A stretch of DNA of 56,991 nucleotides from Bacteroidaceae bacterium (GTDB taxonomy: Bacteria > Bacteroidota > Bacteroidia > Bacteroidales > Bacteroidaceae): contig JAFZFF010000082.1 in the NCBI GenBank assembly GCA_017556045.1, positions 1 through 56,991 on the forward strand. The letters run 5' to 3'. Positions 1 to 7,257 of this stretch are shown one piece after another (the stretch's first letter is position 1; every line of letters begins with the position of its first letter). Made by a program: the position numbers and the translations under genes. Below the pieces are notes generated by a model. That model did no database searches. It saw nothing but the letters and a program-made list of their open reading frames with translations, and had not been told where the DNA came from.

Positions 1-497
1 CGGAGGAAAACGCGAGTGTAACGATGCGTTCTCTGTGAGATTCGTGAGATCTGCGTGAGACAAAAATGTGTGATAATCAATAATATGCATAAGAGTCTTT
101 TGAGGATTTAAGACCCCAATAAATGTGTACAAAGATTAGCTGTCTCAGAGGGACAATTCCTTTTAGATAGTTTTATTCGCTGTTTCACTCTATAAAATTA
201 CAAAAAATCCGCGAGATTATCAACATCTAAGCGATTTATTTTCAGTCTTTTCAAAGATTATTTATAGGGCTTACCGTAACTCTCATTTGCGGAATAACTC
301 CCTATTGAAAAGCAGTAACTTTGCAGCAGAAACGATAACGATAATGCTGACGCGAAAGGAGCGTCAGTTGCGACGAAGAAAACTTTAGTTTTCCCGAGGA
401 GTGCAGCTTGCTGCCCCTGACTGCCGTCCGGAAGGTTAGTCAACGTCAGCGTTAACGTCAACGTTGAAAATAATTTTCAATTTTCAATTCAAACATC
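1..497. other. Non-coding 5' region and long leader of the HU gene
   Basis: No convincing gene is visible in these 497 bases. A Bacteroidetes-type -7 element TAACTTTG lies at 316-323, which would give the HU gene a leader of about 165 bases. The leader can fold: GCTGACGC/GCGTCAG at about 346-367, GAAAACT/AGTTTTC at about 376-392, and AACGTCAGCGTT-like dyads near 440-463. It ends in the AT-rich ATTTTCAATTTTCAATT motif (about 474-489) also used by other intergenic repeats in this window. A 67-codon minus-strand reading frame here looks like chance. Confidence 0.5.
316..323 (+). promoter_or_regulatory. Putative promoter (-7 TAACTTTG) of the HU gene
   Basis: TAACTTTG matches the Bacteroidetes -7 consensus TAnnTTTG. 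The nearest TTTG (286-289) is 26 bases upstream, longer than the usual 19-20, so the -33 part is weak. It would serve the HU, smalltalk and M15 genes. Confidence 0.45.
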
Positions 498-917
498 ATG
501 CCCATTACCTATGCAATCAAGAGAGTGAAGAACCCCGGCAAGAATGCCGTTGAGGGAGTGAACTACTATCATGCGCAAGCCATCAAGACGGGTGAGCTCA
601 CCATGGAGAAGCTGGCCAAGCGTATCAACAACAGCACCACCGTGACGCAGACCGACTGTCGCGCCGTGCTCATGAGTATGAAGGACCACATCATCGAGGC
701 CCTCACCGAAGGTCAGGTGGTGGTGCTCGACGACCTCGGCCGCTTCCAGGTGACCATCCAGGGCAAGTGCTACTCACAGGATGCGATGGCTGCCAGCGAC
801 TTCTCGCCCTCGGCACAAGTCAAGAGCCACAAGATCGTGTTCCGTCCCGACGTAGCCCTGCGCAAAGCTGTTGCTGCTGAGTTCTCGCTCGTGAGACAGG
901 CGGAGCCGAAGAAGTAA
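498..917 (+). CDS. HU-family DNA-binding protein, Bacteroidetes HU-related type
   Basis: This 139-residue protein belongs to the Bacteroidetes HU-related family: an HU/IHF fold with a longer N-terminus than classical HU (90 residues). The N-terminal stretch (ITYAIKRVKNPGK, then YYHAQAIKTGELTMEKLAKRI) and the core GQVVVLDDLGRFQVTIQGK are typical. It should bind DNA as a dimer without strong sequence specificity. It is followed by a smalltalk micro-protein and an M15 peptidase, an order often found in Bacteroides/Prevotella near VirE-type genes and surface polysaccharide loci. Its role there is not known. Start ATG at 498 is preceded by a long structured leader. Confidence 0.9.
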   Translation: MPITYAIKRVKNPGKNAVEGVNYYHAQAIKTGELTMEKLAKRINNSTTVTQTDCRAVLMSMKDHIIEALTEGQVVVLDDLGRFQVTIQGKCYSQDAMAASDFSPSAQVKSHKIVFRPDVALRKAVAAEFSLVRQAEPKK

Positions 918-919
918 AC

Positions 920-1076
920 GGAATGTACCATTGGACCATTTACAATGTACCATTTCGTCCCCGCGATGATGTCATCCTGAACGGAGTGCCGACGCGGTAT
1001 GAAAGCGTCGGCGCTGCGCTCAAAATGACACCCATCGCGGTTTCTCTAAACACTAAACACTCAACACTCAACCATT
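920..1076. repeat. Mosaic intergenic element between HU and smalltalk genes
   Basis: Left arm is built of GTACCATT/ACCATTT units, the centre holds CGCGATGATGTCATCCTGA, a CCGACGC...GCGTCGG hairpin (about 992-1011) and a second CATCGCGG, and the right arm repeats ACACT(A/C)AACACTCAACACTCA-type units up to the smalltalk start. The same arm-centre-arm plan with a CATCGCGG centre recurs at 41807-41895 and, less completely, at 23608-23734. An 80-codon reading frame across it encodes low-complexity sequence and is rejected as a gene. Confidence 0.5.
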
Positions 1077-1175
1077 ATGAAAACCAACACTACCAACTGG
1101 GGAAAGATCCTCAAAGTTCTCATCGCTGTACTCACCGCACTTGCCGGCTCGCTGGGAGTCGTTAGCTGTATGTAG
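1077..1175 (+). CDS. Smalltalk protein (32-residue micro-protein)
   Basis: A 32-residue protein starting MKTNTTNWGKILKVLIAV and ending GVVSCM. It matches the smalltalk family of very short Bacteroidetes proteins: a polar N-terminus with Trp, a single hydrophobic helix (about residues 11-28, Ala/Leu/Val/Gly rich) and a Cys near the end. The family is defined only by conservation and position between an HU gene and a cell-wall peptidase or amidase; no function is known. The hydrophobic helix suggests a membrane peptide, and the pairing with a peptidoglycan-cleaving enzyme resembles holin-endolysin pairs, but that is inference. It is too short for most gene callers. Confidence 0.8.
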   Translation: MKTNTTNWGKILKVLIAVLTALAGSLGVVSCM

Positions 1176-1177
1176 CC

Positions 1178-1237
1178 ATGAGTACCTTCCTCCGTGCGCT
1201 ACTGCTCATCGGCGGCGCACTCACACTAATTGGCTGA
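1178..1237 (+). CDS. Possible 19-residue hydrophobic peptide
   Basis: An ATG two bases after the smalltalk stop opens a frame of 19 residues, MSTFLRALLLIGGALTLIG, almost entirely hydrophobic after a single Arg. Position and hydrophobicity make a second membrane micro-peptide plausible, but 20 codons without a stop is easily chance. I do not recognise a family. Confidence 0.25.
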   Translation: MSTFLRALLLIGGALTLIG

Positions 1238-1275
1238 AGACCCCCTCTAACTCCCCCTCTATGGGGAGGACTCAA
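1238..1275. repeat. Dispersed CCCCCTCT/ATGGGGAG repeat, copy 1
   Basis: The sequence CCCCCTCTAACTCCCCCT is followed by CTATGGGGAGGACTCAA and CATCG. From CCCCTCTATGGGGAG onward it matches 26 of 28 bases with a stretch at about 25190-25217, inside the HAD phosphatase gene. A second arm, CCTTCCCCCCTTGGGGGG then AGAGGGGGGCC, lies at 1339-1370 within the M15 peptidase gene, so the two may be the ends of one palindromic element of about 130 bases containing the M15 start codon. Confidence 0.6.
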
Positions 1276-1304
1276 TCATCGTTGTAAACAAAAACATCAG
1301 AATT

Positions 1305-1775
1305 ATGAAAACATCAGACTTTACCGAAAAGGCCGAGACCTTCCCCCCTTGGGGGGATAAGAGGGGGGCCTCATATTTTACCATTTCCGAATTGACCTCC
1401 AGCGCCACAGCGCAGCGCGAGGGCATCGACAATCGCCCACCGACGAGTGCATACCACCTGCTGCACGTATTAGTAGAGCAACTCCTTGACCCCATACGCG
1501 AGGCGTGGGGAGCACCTATCTTAGTCAGTAGCGGATATAGATGTAAGGAACTGAATGAGCTCGTGGGTGGAGCAAAGAATAGTCACCACCTGCTGGGATG
1601 CGCTGCGGACCTCATCGCAGGCTCGAAGGCGGAGCACCTCAAGCTGTTTAACCTCATACGGCAGATGCAGCAGGCGGGGAAGATACGCTTCACCCAGCTC
1701 ATCTGGGAGGGCGATGGCCGCTGGATACATATCTCCTACGTGCCCTCTGACCTACGGTGTCAGGTGATCGAATGA
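1305..1775 (+). CDS. M15-family peptidase (D-Ala-D-Ala carboxypeptidase type)
   Basis: 156 residues. The core matches the peptidase M15A family, zinc enzymes that cut peptidoglycan peptide stems: YFTISELTSSATA (24-36), SGYRCKELNELVGGAKNSHH (76-95), then LLGCAADL. Probable zinc ligands are His95, Asp102 and His142 (WIHIS). No signal peptide is visible, as in endolysin-type members. Homologues normally begin close to YFTISEL; here residues about 11-22 (ETFPPWGDKRGA) are encoded by one arm of a palindromic C/G-run repeat (1339-1370), so the N-terminus has probably been altered by a repeat. It ends 25 bases from the convergent helicase gene. Confidence 0.85.
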   Translation: MKTSDFTEKAETFPPWGDKRGASYFTISELTSSATAQREGIDNRPPTSAYHLLHVLVEQLLDPIREAWGAPILVSSGYRCKELNELVGGAKNSHHLLGCAADLIAGSKAEHLKLFNLIRQMQQAGKIRFTQLIWEGDGRWIHISYVPSDLRCQVIE

Positions 1776-1800
1776 GGGAGCTTGAGAAAGGCTAAACCCG

Positions 1801-3297
1801 TCACTCCTTCTCCCTCTTTGGCCAATTCACCAGATAGACCTGTTCGGTGGCGCGGGTAAAGGCGGTGTAGAGCCAGCGGTAGTAGTCGATGACGGAGGTC
1901 TCGGGGGGCAGGTAGCCTTGGTCGAGGTAGATGGCTCCCCACTGGCCGCCCTGGGCCTTGTGGCAGGTGACGGCGTAGGCAAACTTGATCTGTAGGGCAT
2001 TGAAGTGGGGGTCTTCGCGCAGCTGCTTGTAGCGCTCTTTCTTCTGGGAGATATGGGCATAGTCTTCCATCACGTTCGCGAAGAGGCGCTCACTGTCTTC
2101 GCGAGTCAGCGAGGGGGACTCGGAGTATAGCGTGTCGAGCAAGACGGTGGCCTCCATCTCATAGTCGTCGTAGTCGGGGAAGCGGAGCAGGACATCGGCA
2201 TAGCGGAAGCCATACATCTCGCGGGTACGGCGAACACGGCGCACGATGGCGATGTCGCCATTGGCGATGAAGGAGAGGGGTAGCGATATGCTCTGAGCGG
2301 CGAGCGATGGGTCTTGAGCCCTGAGCGCTCTGAGCTCTTTCTCAATCCAATAATAGTTGTTCTTCACGATCATGATACGGTCGCCTGTAACGAGCTCATC
2401 CTCACGGTATAAGATACGGTTTCGCACGCCTTGATTATAGATGTTTGCGCGCTTGTTTGAGCGACATATTATCATGCAGTCATCGGCTCCCCAGCGTGAG
2501 TAGGCCGACTCGATAGACTCTATCAGTTCGTCGCCTCTGACGTGGCTCACATCGGGAAACTTGACCTCGCCGTCGCCAAGGAATGAGGTGGCCAGGCTCG
2601 TGGCATCGGAGCTATACTCCTCGGTGGCTGAGGAGAGCTCCTCTCTGATACGTGTGGCGCAGTAGAGGATGCCCGACTCGGAGAGCTGACGCATCACCTG
2701 GGTGAGCGTCTTCTCATACACCTGCAGGCCATACGACGCTAACACTGAGGGGGATAGGGCGGGACTCTCCTCCTCACCCACGGGAGGCAGCTGGGCGGTG
2801 TCGCCCATGAGCATCAGGCGGCAGCCCTCACCCGAGTAGACGTACTGTATGAGGTCATCGAGCAGGCGGCCCGTACCGAAAGTGGTGGACGAGAGGCCAT
2901 CGTTGGCCACCATGGAGGCCTCATCGACGATGAAGAGCGTATGCTTCGACAGGTTGGGGCAGAGCGAGAAGCTGGTATCGTCGGTCAGCGACTTCTGCCG
3001 ATAGATGCGCTTGTGTATGGTGTAGGCAGGACATTCGGCATAGGCCGAGAAGACCTTGGCCGCGCGTCCCGTAGGGGCCATGAGCACCACGGGCTGCTTG
3101 AGAGCGACGAGCGTCTTGACCAGGGCACCTACGAGGGTGGTCTTACCCGTACCGGCATATCCACGCAGCAGGAAAAGTTCCATGCCTTGGCGCGATATGA
3201 GAAAATCTCCCATCATACTGATAGCTTCGGATTGTTCACTCGTAGGCTCAAAACCGAAATTTTCTCGTATTTTTGTTGTTAGAAAACTATTTATCAT
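1801..3297 (-). CDS. RecD-like ATP-dependent DNA helicase (superfamily 1)
   Basis: 498 residues. Walker A GYAGTGKT at 46-53, a VLMAPTGRAAKVF motif just after it (about 71-83), DEAS Walker B at 125-128, MGDTAQLPPV (motif III) near 205-215 and VTCHKAQGGQW in the UvrD_C_2-type C-terminal part near 447. This is the compact RecD-like helicase common in Bacteroidetes, lacking the N-terminal extension of RecD2. It should unwind DNA using ATP, probably in repair or recombination. No RecB or RecC partner is in the window. It converges with the M15 gene and is divergent from the gene at 3392. Confidence 0.85.
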   Translation of the reverse strand: MINSFLTTKIRENFGFEPTSEQSEAISMMGDFLISRQGMELFLLRGYAGTGKTTLVGALVKTLVALKQPVVLMAPTGRAAKVFSAYAECPAYTIHKRIYRQKSLTDDTSFSLCPNLSKHTLFIVDEASMVANDGLSSTTFGTGRLLDDLIQYVYSGEGCRLMLMGDTAQLPPVGEEESPALSPSVLASYGLQVYEKTLTQVMRQLSESGILYCATRIREELSSATEEYSSDATSLATSFLGDGEVKFPDVSHVRGDELIESIESAYSRWGADDCMIICRSNKRANIYNQGVRNRILYREDELVTGDRIMIVKNNYYWIEKELRALRAQDPSLAAQSISLPLSFIANGDIAIVRRVRRTREMYGFRYADVLLRFPDYDDYEMEATVLLDTLYSESPSLTREDSERLFANVMEDYAHISQKKERYKQLREDPHFNALQIKFAYAVTCHKAQGGQWGAIYLDQGYLPPETSVIDYYRWLYTAFTRATEQVYLVNWPKREKE

Positions 3298-3350
3298 CGC
3301 CTTTCGAAGAAAAAAAACGGTTATTTATAGCATATTCAAACTATTTGTTT

Positions 3351-3358
3351 TACTTTTG
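3351..3358 (+). promoter_or_regulatory. Promoter -7 element TACTTTTG for the 3392 gene cluster
   Basis: TACTTTTG is a full match to TAnnTTTG and lies 33 bases before the ATG at 3392. No clear TTTG sits 19-20 bases upstream. It is in the spacer between the divergent helicase gene and the 3392-rsmD cluster. Confidence 0.6.
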
Positions 3359-3391
3359 CAGCACGAAATTAATCAAATAAATCATATAAAC

Positions 3392-4135
3392 ATGAAAAAA
3401 TTAGTAAATATCGTATTGGTATTGTGTGTAGCCGGTCTCGCTTACATCTGCGTAGGTAGCATCATGGGCTCAATCAACTTCGGCAAAGAGCGTGAAGCAA
3501 GAGAGAAAGAAATCATTGCACGTCTGATTGACATCCGTACCGCACAGATCGCTTTCCGCGACCGCAACAAGGGTCAGTACACTGACAACTTCGACGAACT
3601 CATCTCATTCGTAAAGAACGATAGTCTCCCCTTCGTAAAGAAGGTAGGTGAGCTCACAGATAAGCAGCTCGAGGATGGTCTCACAGAGACTAAGGCTATG
3701 AAGCTCATCGAGGAGGCAAGAAATGCTAAGAAGCCCGCTATCGCTAAGAGAAAATGGCAGGAGGCTGAGAAGGCAGGTCTCGTTAAGTTGAATAAGCAGG
3801 GCGAGGTAGAGGAGTTTATCTTCAGCCGTGACACCATGTGGGTGCTCGCTCTCGACACATTGTTCCCCAAAGGCTTCAACGCTGACTCATTGCGCTATGT
3901 ACCCTTCGGTAACGGTGCTGAGTTTGAGTTGCGCACAGGTTGCGACTCAAGCAGTAAGTCTGGTAACAAGCTCTACCTCTTCGAGGCTAAGACTCCTTAC
4001 CGCACATACCTCGAGGGTATCAACAAGGACGAGTTGAACAACCTCATCGACCTCCAGTTGGAGTTGGGTCGCTACGCTGGTTTGAAGGTGGGTGACGCTG
4101 AGGTTGGTAACAACAACGCTGGTAACTGGGAGTAA
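3392..4135 (+). CDS. Membrane-anchored protein of unknown function, upstream of DUF3822 and rsmD
   Basis: 247 residues from the ATG at 3392; the open frame runs further upstream but that part lies inside the divergent helicase gene and before the promoter. Residues 5-27 form one hydrophobic helix after MKKL, followed by a charged helix (GKEREAREKEIIARLIDI) and FRDRNKGQYTDNFDELISFV, a layout like the N-terminal helix and early globular part of pseudopilins, though no prepilin peptidase site is visible. The remainder is soluble, with Asn/Gly at the end. I recall this gene paired with DUF3822 and rsmD across Bacteroidales; the function is unknown. Codon choice suggests good expression. Confidence 0.75.
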   Translation: MKKLVNIVLVLCVAGLAYICVGSIMGSINFGKEREAREKEIIARLIDIRTAQIAFRDRNKGQYTDNFDELISFVKNDSLPFVKKVGELTDKQLEDGLTETKAMKLIEEARNAKKPAIAKRKWQEAEKAGLVKLNKQGEVEEFIFSRDTMWVLALDTLFPKGFNADSLRYVPFGNGAEFELRTGCDSSSKSGNKLYLFEAKTPYRTYLEGINKDELNNLIDLQLELGRYAGLKVGDAEVGNNNAGNWE

Positions 4136-4169
4136 TCAGTACTATCTCAACACACATATTGGGAGCATT

Positions 4170-4982
4170 GTGATTGATTTCAACCGCACCAAACAATATA
4201 CATTATCCATCCGTGTGAGTACGGATGGATTTTGTTTTTCCGTACATAACCCTCAGGCCGACAATCAGTACGCCTTCCAGCCCTACAGCATCGACCCACT
4301 AAAGTCTGTCACGGCCAACCTCAAGGCTGCCGTACAGGAGACCGAGATGTTGCGCCACGCCTATGCCAGGGTGAACGTGATCGTGGCGGAGGCACCCTAC
4401 ACCATAGTACCTAAAGAGTATTATGCCGAGTCACACCAGAGGGAGCTGTATCTGCAAAACTTCCCCACGAGCACTGACAACACCATCGTACTGCCCAACA
4501 TGGTGGGCGAGAGACAAGCCGTAGTGCTCTTCGGCATCGAGCGACAGCTACACCAGTTCGTCACCGAGCGCTACCCCAAGGCACAGTTCTACTCGCCCGT
4601 GAGCCCGCTCATCGACTTCGGCGTAGAGAAGAGCTATGCCAGTGGACGCAACTACTTCATGGTACACCTGCACAAGCGCTACGCGCACGTGCTGTGCTTC
4701 ACCAATGCAGCACCCCTCTTTGTCAACACCTTTAGCGGACGCGACACCTCAGACATCCTGTACTTCCTGCTCAACTGCTGGCAGACCCTCGGGCTATCAC
4801 AGACCGAAGACACCATACACCTGACAGGCACGTCGCGCAACGTCAAGGCCCTGACACGAGAGTTAGAGAAATTTATTCAACACATACACGTCATACGCCC
4901 CGCCGAAGAGTTCCACTCCACCGAGTTGGCACGCATAGGCGAGGTACCCTTTGACCTTCAAGCCCTTATCGCATGCGAGTAA
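4170..4982 (+). CDS. DUF3822 family protein
   Basis: 270 residues from a GTG at 4170. An in-frame ATG at 4092 would overlap the previous gene by 44 bases and add 26 residues with no family resemblance, while family members begin close to IDF-x-xxKQYTLSIR, so I prefer 4170. The start IVIDFNRTKQYTLSIRVS and the later MVHLHKRYAHVLCF are typical of DUF3822, a Bacteroidetes family with no assigned function. The N-terminal strand pattern recalls actin-like ATPase folds, but the nucleotide-binding residues cannot be confirmed by eye. It overlaps rsmD by 10 bases, so the two are probably translated together. Confidence 0.75.
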   Translation: MIDFNRTKQYTLSIRVSTDGFCFSVHNPQADNQYAFQPYSIDPLKSVTANLKAAVQETEMLRHAYARVNVIVAEAPYTIVPKEYYAESHQRELYLQNFPTSTDNTIVLPNMVGERQAVVLFGIERQLHQFVTERYPKAQFYSPVSPLIDFGVEKSYASGRNYFMVHLHKRYAHVLCFTNAAPLFVNTFSGRDTSDILYFLLNCWQTLGLSQTEDTIHLTGTSRNVKALTRELEKFIQHIHVIRPAEEFHSTELARIGEVPFDLQALIACE

Positions 4983-5539
4983 TCAGCGGAAAATACAAGA
5001 GACGCACCTTCGAGGTGCCCCGTACGTTCAAGGCACGTCCCACCACAGACTTTGCCAAGGAGAACCTCTTCAACGTGCTCAACAACCTCATCGACTTCGA
5101 GGAGTGTCACAACGTGCTCGACCTCTTTGCCGGCACAGGCAGCATCAGCCTCGAGCTGGTGTCACGTGGCTGCGCCCGCGTAGTATCTGTAGAGCGCGAA
5201 CCCTCACACCACACCTTTATATATAAGGTAAAGGAGCAGCTCAAGGAGGAGGGTTGGCTACCCCTACGTGCCGACGTATTCCGATACATCGAAAAGTGTC
5301 ACGACACCTTCGACCTCATCTTCGCCGACCCCCCTTATGCACTCTCACGCTTGAGCGAACTCCCCGATCTGATACTCGAGAAGGGTATGCTCGCGCCCGA
5401 TGGCCTGCTCATCCTCGAGCACGGCAAGGACAACAACTTCGCTCATCACCCCCACTTCATACAAGAGCGCATCTACGGCAGCGTACACTTCAGCTTCTTC
5501 GGCGCCCAAGAGCAAGAAGCATCGGCGGAGGAGGCTTAA
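4973..5539 (+). CDS. rsmD: 16S rRNA (guanine(966)-N2)-methyltransferase RsmD
   Basis: 188 residues, the usual length. RsmD methylates N2 of G966 in 16S rRNA using S-adenosylmethionine, acting on the assembled small subunit. Visible motifs: MRVISGKYKRR at the start and RPTTDFAKENLFNVL, both typical of the family; the SAM-binding loop VLDLFAGTGSISLE (about 48-61); the catalytic DPPY at 119-122 (FADPPYAL). The start overlaps the DUF3822 gene by 10 bases, giving a three-gene operon with the 3392 gene. Confidence 0.92.
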   Translation: MRVISGKYKRRTFEVPRTFKARPTTDFAKENLFNVLNNLIDFEECHNVLDLFAGTGSISLELVSRGCARVVSVEREPSHHTFIYKVKEQLKEEGWLPLRADVFRYIEKCHDTFDLIFADPPYALSRLSELPDLILEKGMLAPDGLLILEHGKDNNFAHHPHFIQERIYGSVHFSFFGAQEQEASAEEA

Positions 5540-5644
5540 TCGCCTATCCATAGCACGACGTCTATCCCTGAAGTTCCATGCTTCGGGGATTTTAACACCT
5601 CTCAGCTAAACTCGAAATAATTTTAGGCAATAATATAGCAGTTT

Positions 5645-5765
5645 ACCCTGAGCCAAGGATTGTCCCCCTAAGTAGGGGGACGAGCGAAGCGGAGGGGGTA
5701 TTGTCTGCAGAAAATTCATACCACCTCCCCCTCTACGAGGGTACTCCTCCTACCTTAGGAGGAGA
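5645..5765. repeat. Composite palindromic C/G-run repeat region
   Basis: The 363 bases between rsmD and the AI-2E gene hold no gene. A perfect palindrome GTCCCCCTA/TAGGGGGAC sits at about 5662-5681, followed by GAGCGAAGCGGAGGGGG, and a second block at about 5719-5763 contains CCACCTCCCCCTCTACGAGG and a CTCCTCCTACC/TTAGGAGGAG dyad. The style (C and G runs around a CTCT core) matches the elements at 1238-1372, 23608-23650 and 25083-25265. Confidence 0.5.
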
Positions 5766-5820
5766 ATCGTTAAAATGGGTAAACACCTATATTATTTCTT
5801 AATTTTAAAACAGATTATAG

Positions 5821-5851
5821 TTTGTAGTACAAAACAGTTTGTTTATTTTTG
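5821..5851 (+). promoter_or_regulatory. Promoter of the AI-2E family gene
   Basis: TTTG at 5821-5824 and TATTTTTG at 5844-5851 with a 19-base spacer: a complete Bacteroidetes -33/-7 promoter, 51 bases before the start codon. Confidence 0.75.
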
Positions 5852-5902
5852 CAAAAGAAACAGTGACAAATTGCTGCTGTGATTTATTAACAAACATCCG
5901 AT

Positions 5903-7033
5903 ATGAATAGAGAGATCACCTTTGACCGCTTCATCCGCGGACTCATGACAATCGCAGGCATCATCATCGCCTATATGCTCATCAGCAGGCTCAGTGGTGC
6001 GCTATTGCCTTTTCTCATCGCATGGCTGTTTTGCTACCTGGTGTACCCTATCGTCAAGTTTTTCCAGTACCGACTGAAGTTCAAGAGCCGCGTACTCTCT
6101 ATCATCACCGTACTCCTCTTGGTGACAGCACTGATGGTAGGCTTATCATTTGCTATCATCCCTCCCATCATACAGGAGGCAGTGATGCTCAAGGAGTTTG
6201 TCACCAACTACCTCACCTCGGGCAGCACCGCCAACAACATCCCCGATGTGGTCAACAACTTTATCCGCGAACATATCGATATGCGCCAGGTAGAGGCCTA
6301 CTTCTCTGCCGACCGCATAGGCGAACTCATCAAGAGCGGACTCCCCAAGCTGTGGCGTGTAGTGTCGCAGTCGTTCAGCCTGGTGAGTGGCGTGGTGGCA
6401 GCCTTCATGGTGCTGGTATACGTATTCTTCATCCTCAATGACTATGAGACCTTGGCACACGGGTGGGTACGCCTCATCCCCGAGAAGTACCGTGAGCGCG
6501 TACTGAGCGTGACACGCGACGTGGAGATCAGCATGAGCAACTACTTCCGTGGTCAGTCACTCATCGCCCTATGCGTAGGCATACTCTTCAGCATCGGCTT
6601 CCTCATCATCGACTTCCCCATGGCCATCGGCTTCGGCCTCTTCGTAGGTCTGCTCAATATCGTACCCTATCTGCAGATCACCTCTATCGTACCCATGATA
6701 TTCTTGTCATTGGTGAAGGCTGCCAACACGGGCGAAAACTTCTGGTGGATACTCATCGCCGCTGGCATGGTGATGCTCGTGGTGCAGATCATCCAGGAGA
6801 CCATACTCATCCCACGCATCATGAACAAGGCCATAGGCCTACACCCTGCAGTCATCTTGCTCTCACTCTCCATCTGGGGTAGCCTGCTCGGGCTGGTGGG
6901 CATGATTATCGCACTACCAGCTACCTCGCTGATACTCTCGTACTACCGCCGATTCTTACGCAAACAGGCCGAGGAGGAGAAGGTGGAGGCCAAAGCATGC
7001 CTCGAAAAGCCGCAAAAAGAGGGCGAAGAATGA
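5903..7033 (+). CDS. AI-2E family transporter (TqsA/PerM-type membrane protein)
   Basis: 376 residues with the profile of the AI-2E/PerM family: two or three helices at the N-terminus (about 12-85), a soluble central part (about 95-165), then a C-terminal bundle of helices (about 155-350). IALPATSLILSYYRRFL near the end and LIPRIMNKAIGLHPAVILLSLSIWG are family signatures. Members export small solutes; some exchange Na+ for protons and TqsA exports autoinducer-2, but the substrate cannot be read from sequence. The tail is charged (QAEEEKVEAK). It has its own promoter and is followed by the tRNA-Lys gene. Confidence 0.85.
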   Translation: MNREITFDRFIRGLMTIAGIIIAYMLISRLSGALLPFLIAWLFCYLVYPIVKFFQYRLKFKSRVLSIITVLLLVTALMVGLSFAIIPPIIQEAVMLKEFVTNYLTSGSTANNIPDVVNNFIREHIDMRQVEAYFSADRIGELIKSGLPKLWRVVSQSFSLVSGVVAAFMVLVYVFFILNDYETLAHGWVRLIPEKYRERVLSVTRDVEISMSNYFRGQSLIALCVGILFSIGFLIIDFPMAIGFGLFVGLLNIVPYLQITSIVPMIFLSLVKAANTGENFWWILIAAGMVMLVVQIIQETILIPRIMNKAIGLHPAVILLSLSIWGSLLGLVGMIIALPATSLILSYYRRFLRKQAEEEKVEAKACLEKPQKEGEE

Positions 7034-7050
7034 AAAAGAGGGCAAAAAAG

Positions 7051-7081
7051 TTTGCAGTTACGCAAAAAAGCTGTACCTTTG
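7051..7081 (+). promoter_or_regulatory. Promoter of the tRNA-Lys gene
   Basis: TTTG at 7051-7054 and TACCTTTG at 7074-7081, spacer 19 bases: a complete consensus promoter whose start would fall about 30 bases before the mature tRNA. Confidence 0.8.
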
Positions 7082-7117
7082 CACTCGCAAATGTGAAAGC
7101 ACTTGCACAATGAGGTC

Positions 7118-7190
7118 GATTCGCTAGCTCAGCAGGTAGAGCACATCCCTTTTAAGGATGGGGTCTTGGGTTCGAGCCCCAAGCGAATCA
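7118..7190 (+). tRNA. tRNA-Lys (anticodon UUU)
   Basis: 73 bases fold as a standard cloverleaf. Acceptor arm GATTCGC (7118-7124) pairs with GCGAATC (7183-7189) with discriminator A at 7190. The anticodon stem CATCC/GGATG encloses the loop CTTTTAA with TTT at 7151-7153. The T arm is TTGGG-TTCGAGC-CCCAA. CCA is not encoded. It stands alone with its own promoter and terminator. Confidence 0.95.
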
Positions 7191-7194
7191 CTGA

Positions 7195-7228
7195 AACGAG
7201 GGACTCTCTTGAGCCCCTCGTTTTTTTA
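7195..7228 (+). terminator. Rho-independent terminator of tRNA-Lys
   Basis: CGAGGG (7197-7202) pairs with CCCTCG (7215-7220) and is followed by seven T residues. Confidence 0.85.
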
Positions 7229-7257
7229 TTCCACACGATAGTTCACTACACCTTCTC

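Noticed and set aside
258-461. 67-codon minus-strand reading frame near the window start
   Set aside because: It overlaps the HU promoter and hairpin leader, begins with simple Thr/Leu repeats and shows no family features.
923-1165. 80-codon plus-strand reading frame between HU and M15 genes
   Set aside because: It consists of repeat words and runs out of frame through the smalltalk gene, which is the recognised product.
3056-3391. Upstream extension of the 3392 gene
   Set aside because: It lies antisense within the helicase gene and before the TACTTTTG promoter.
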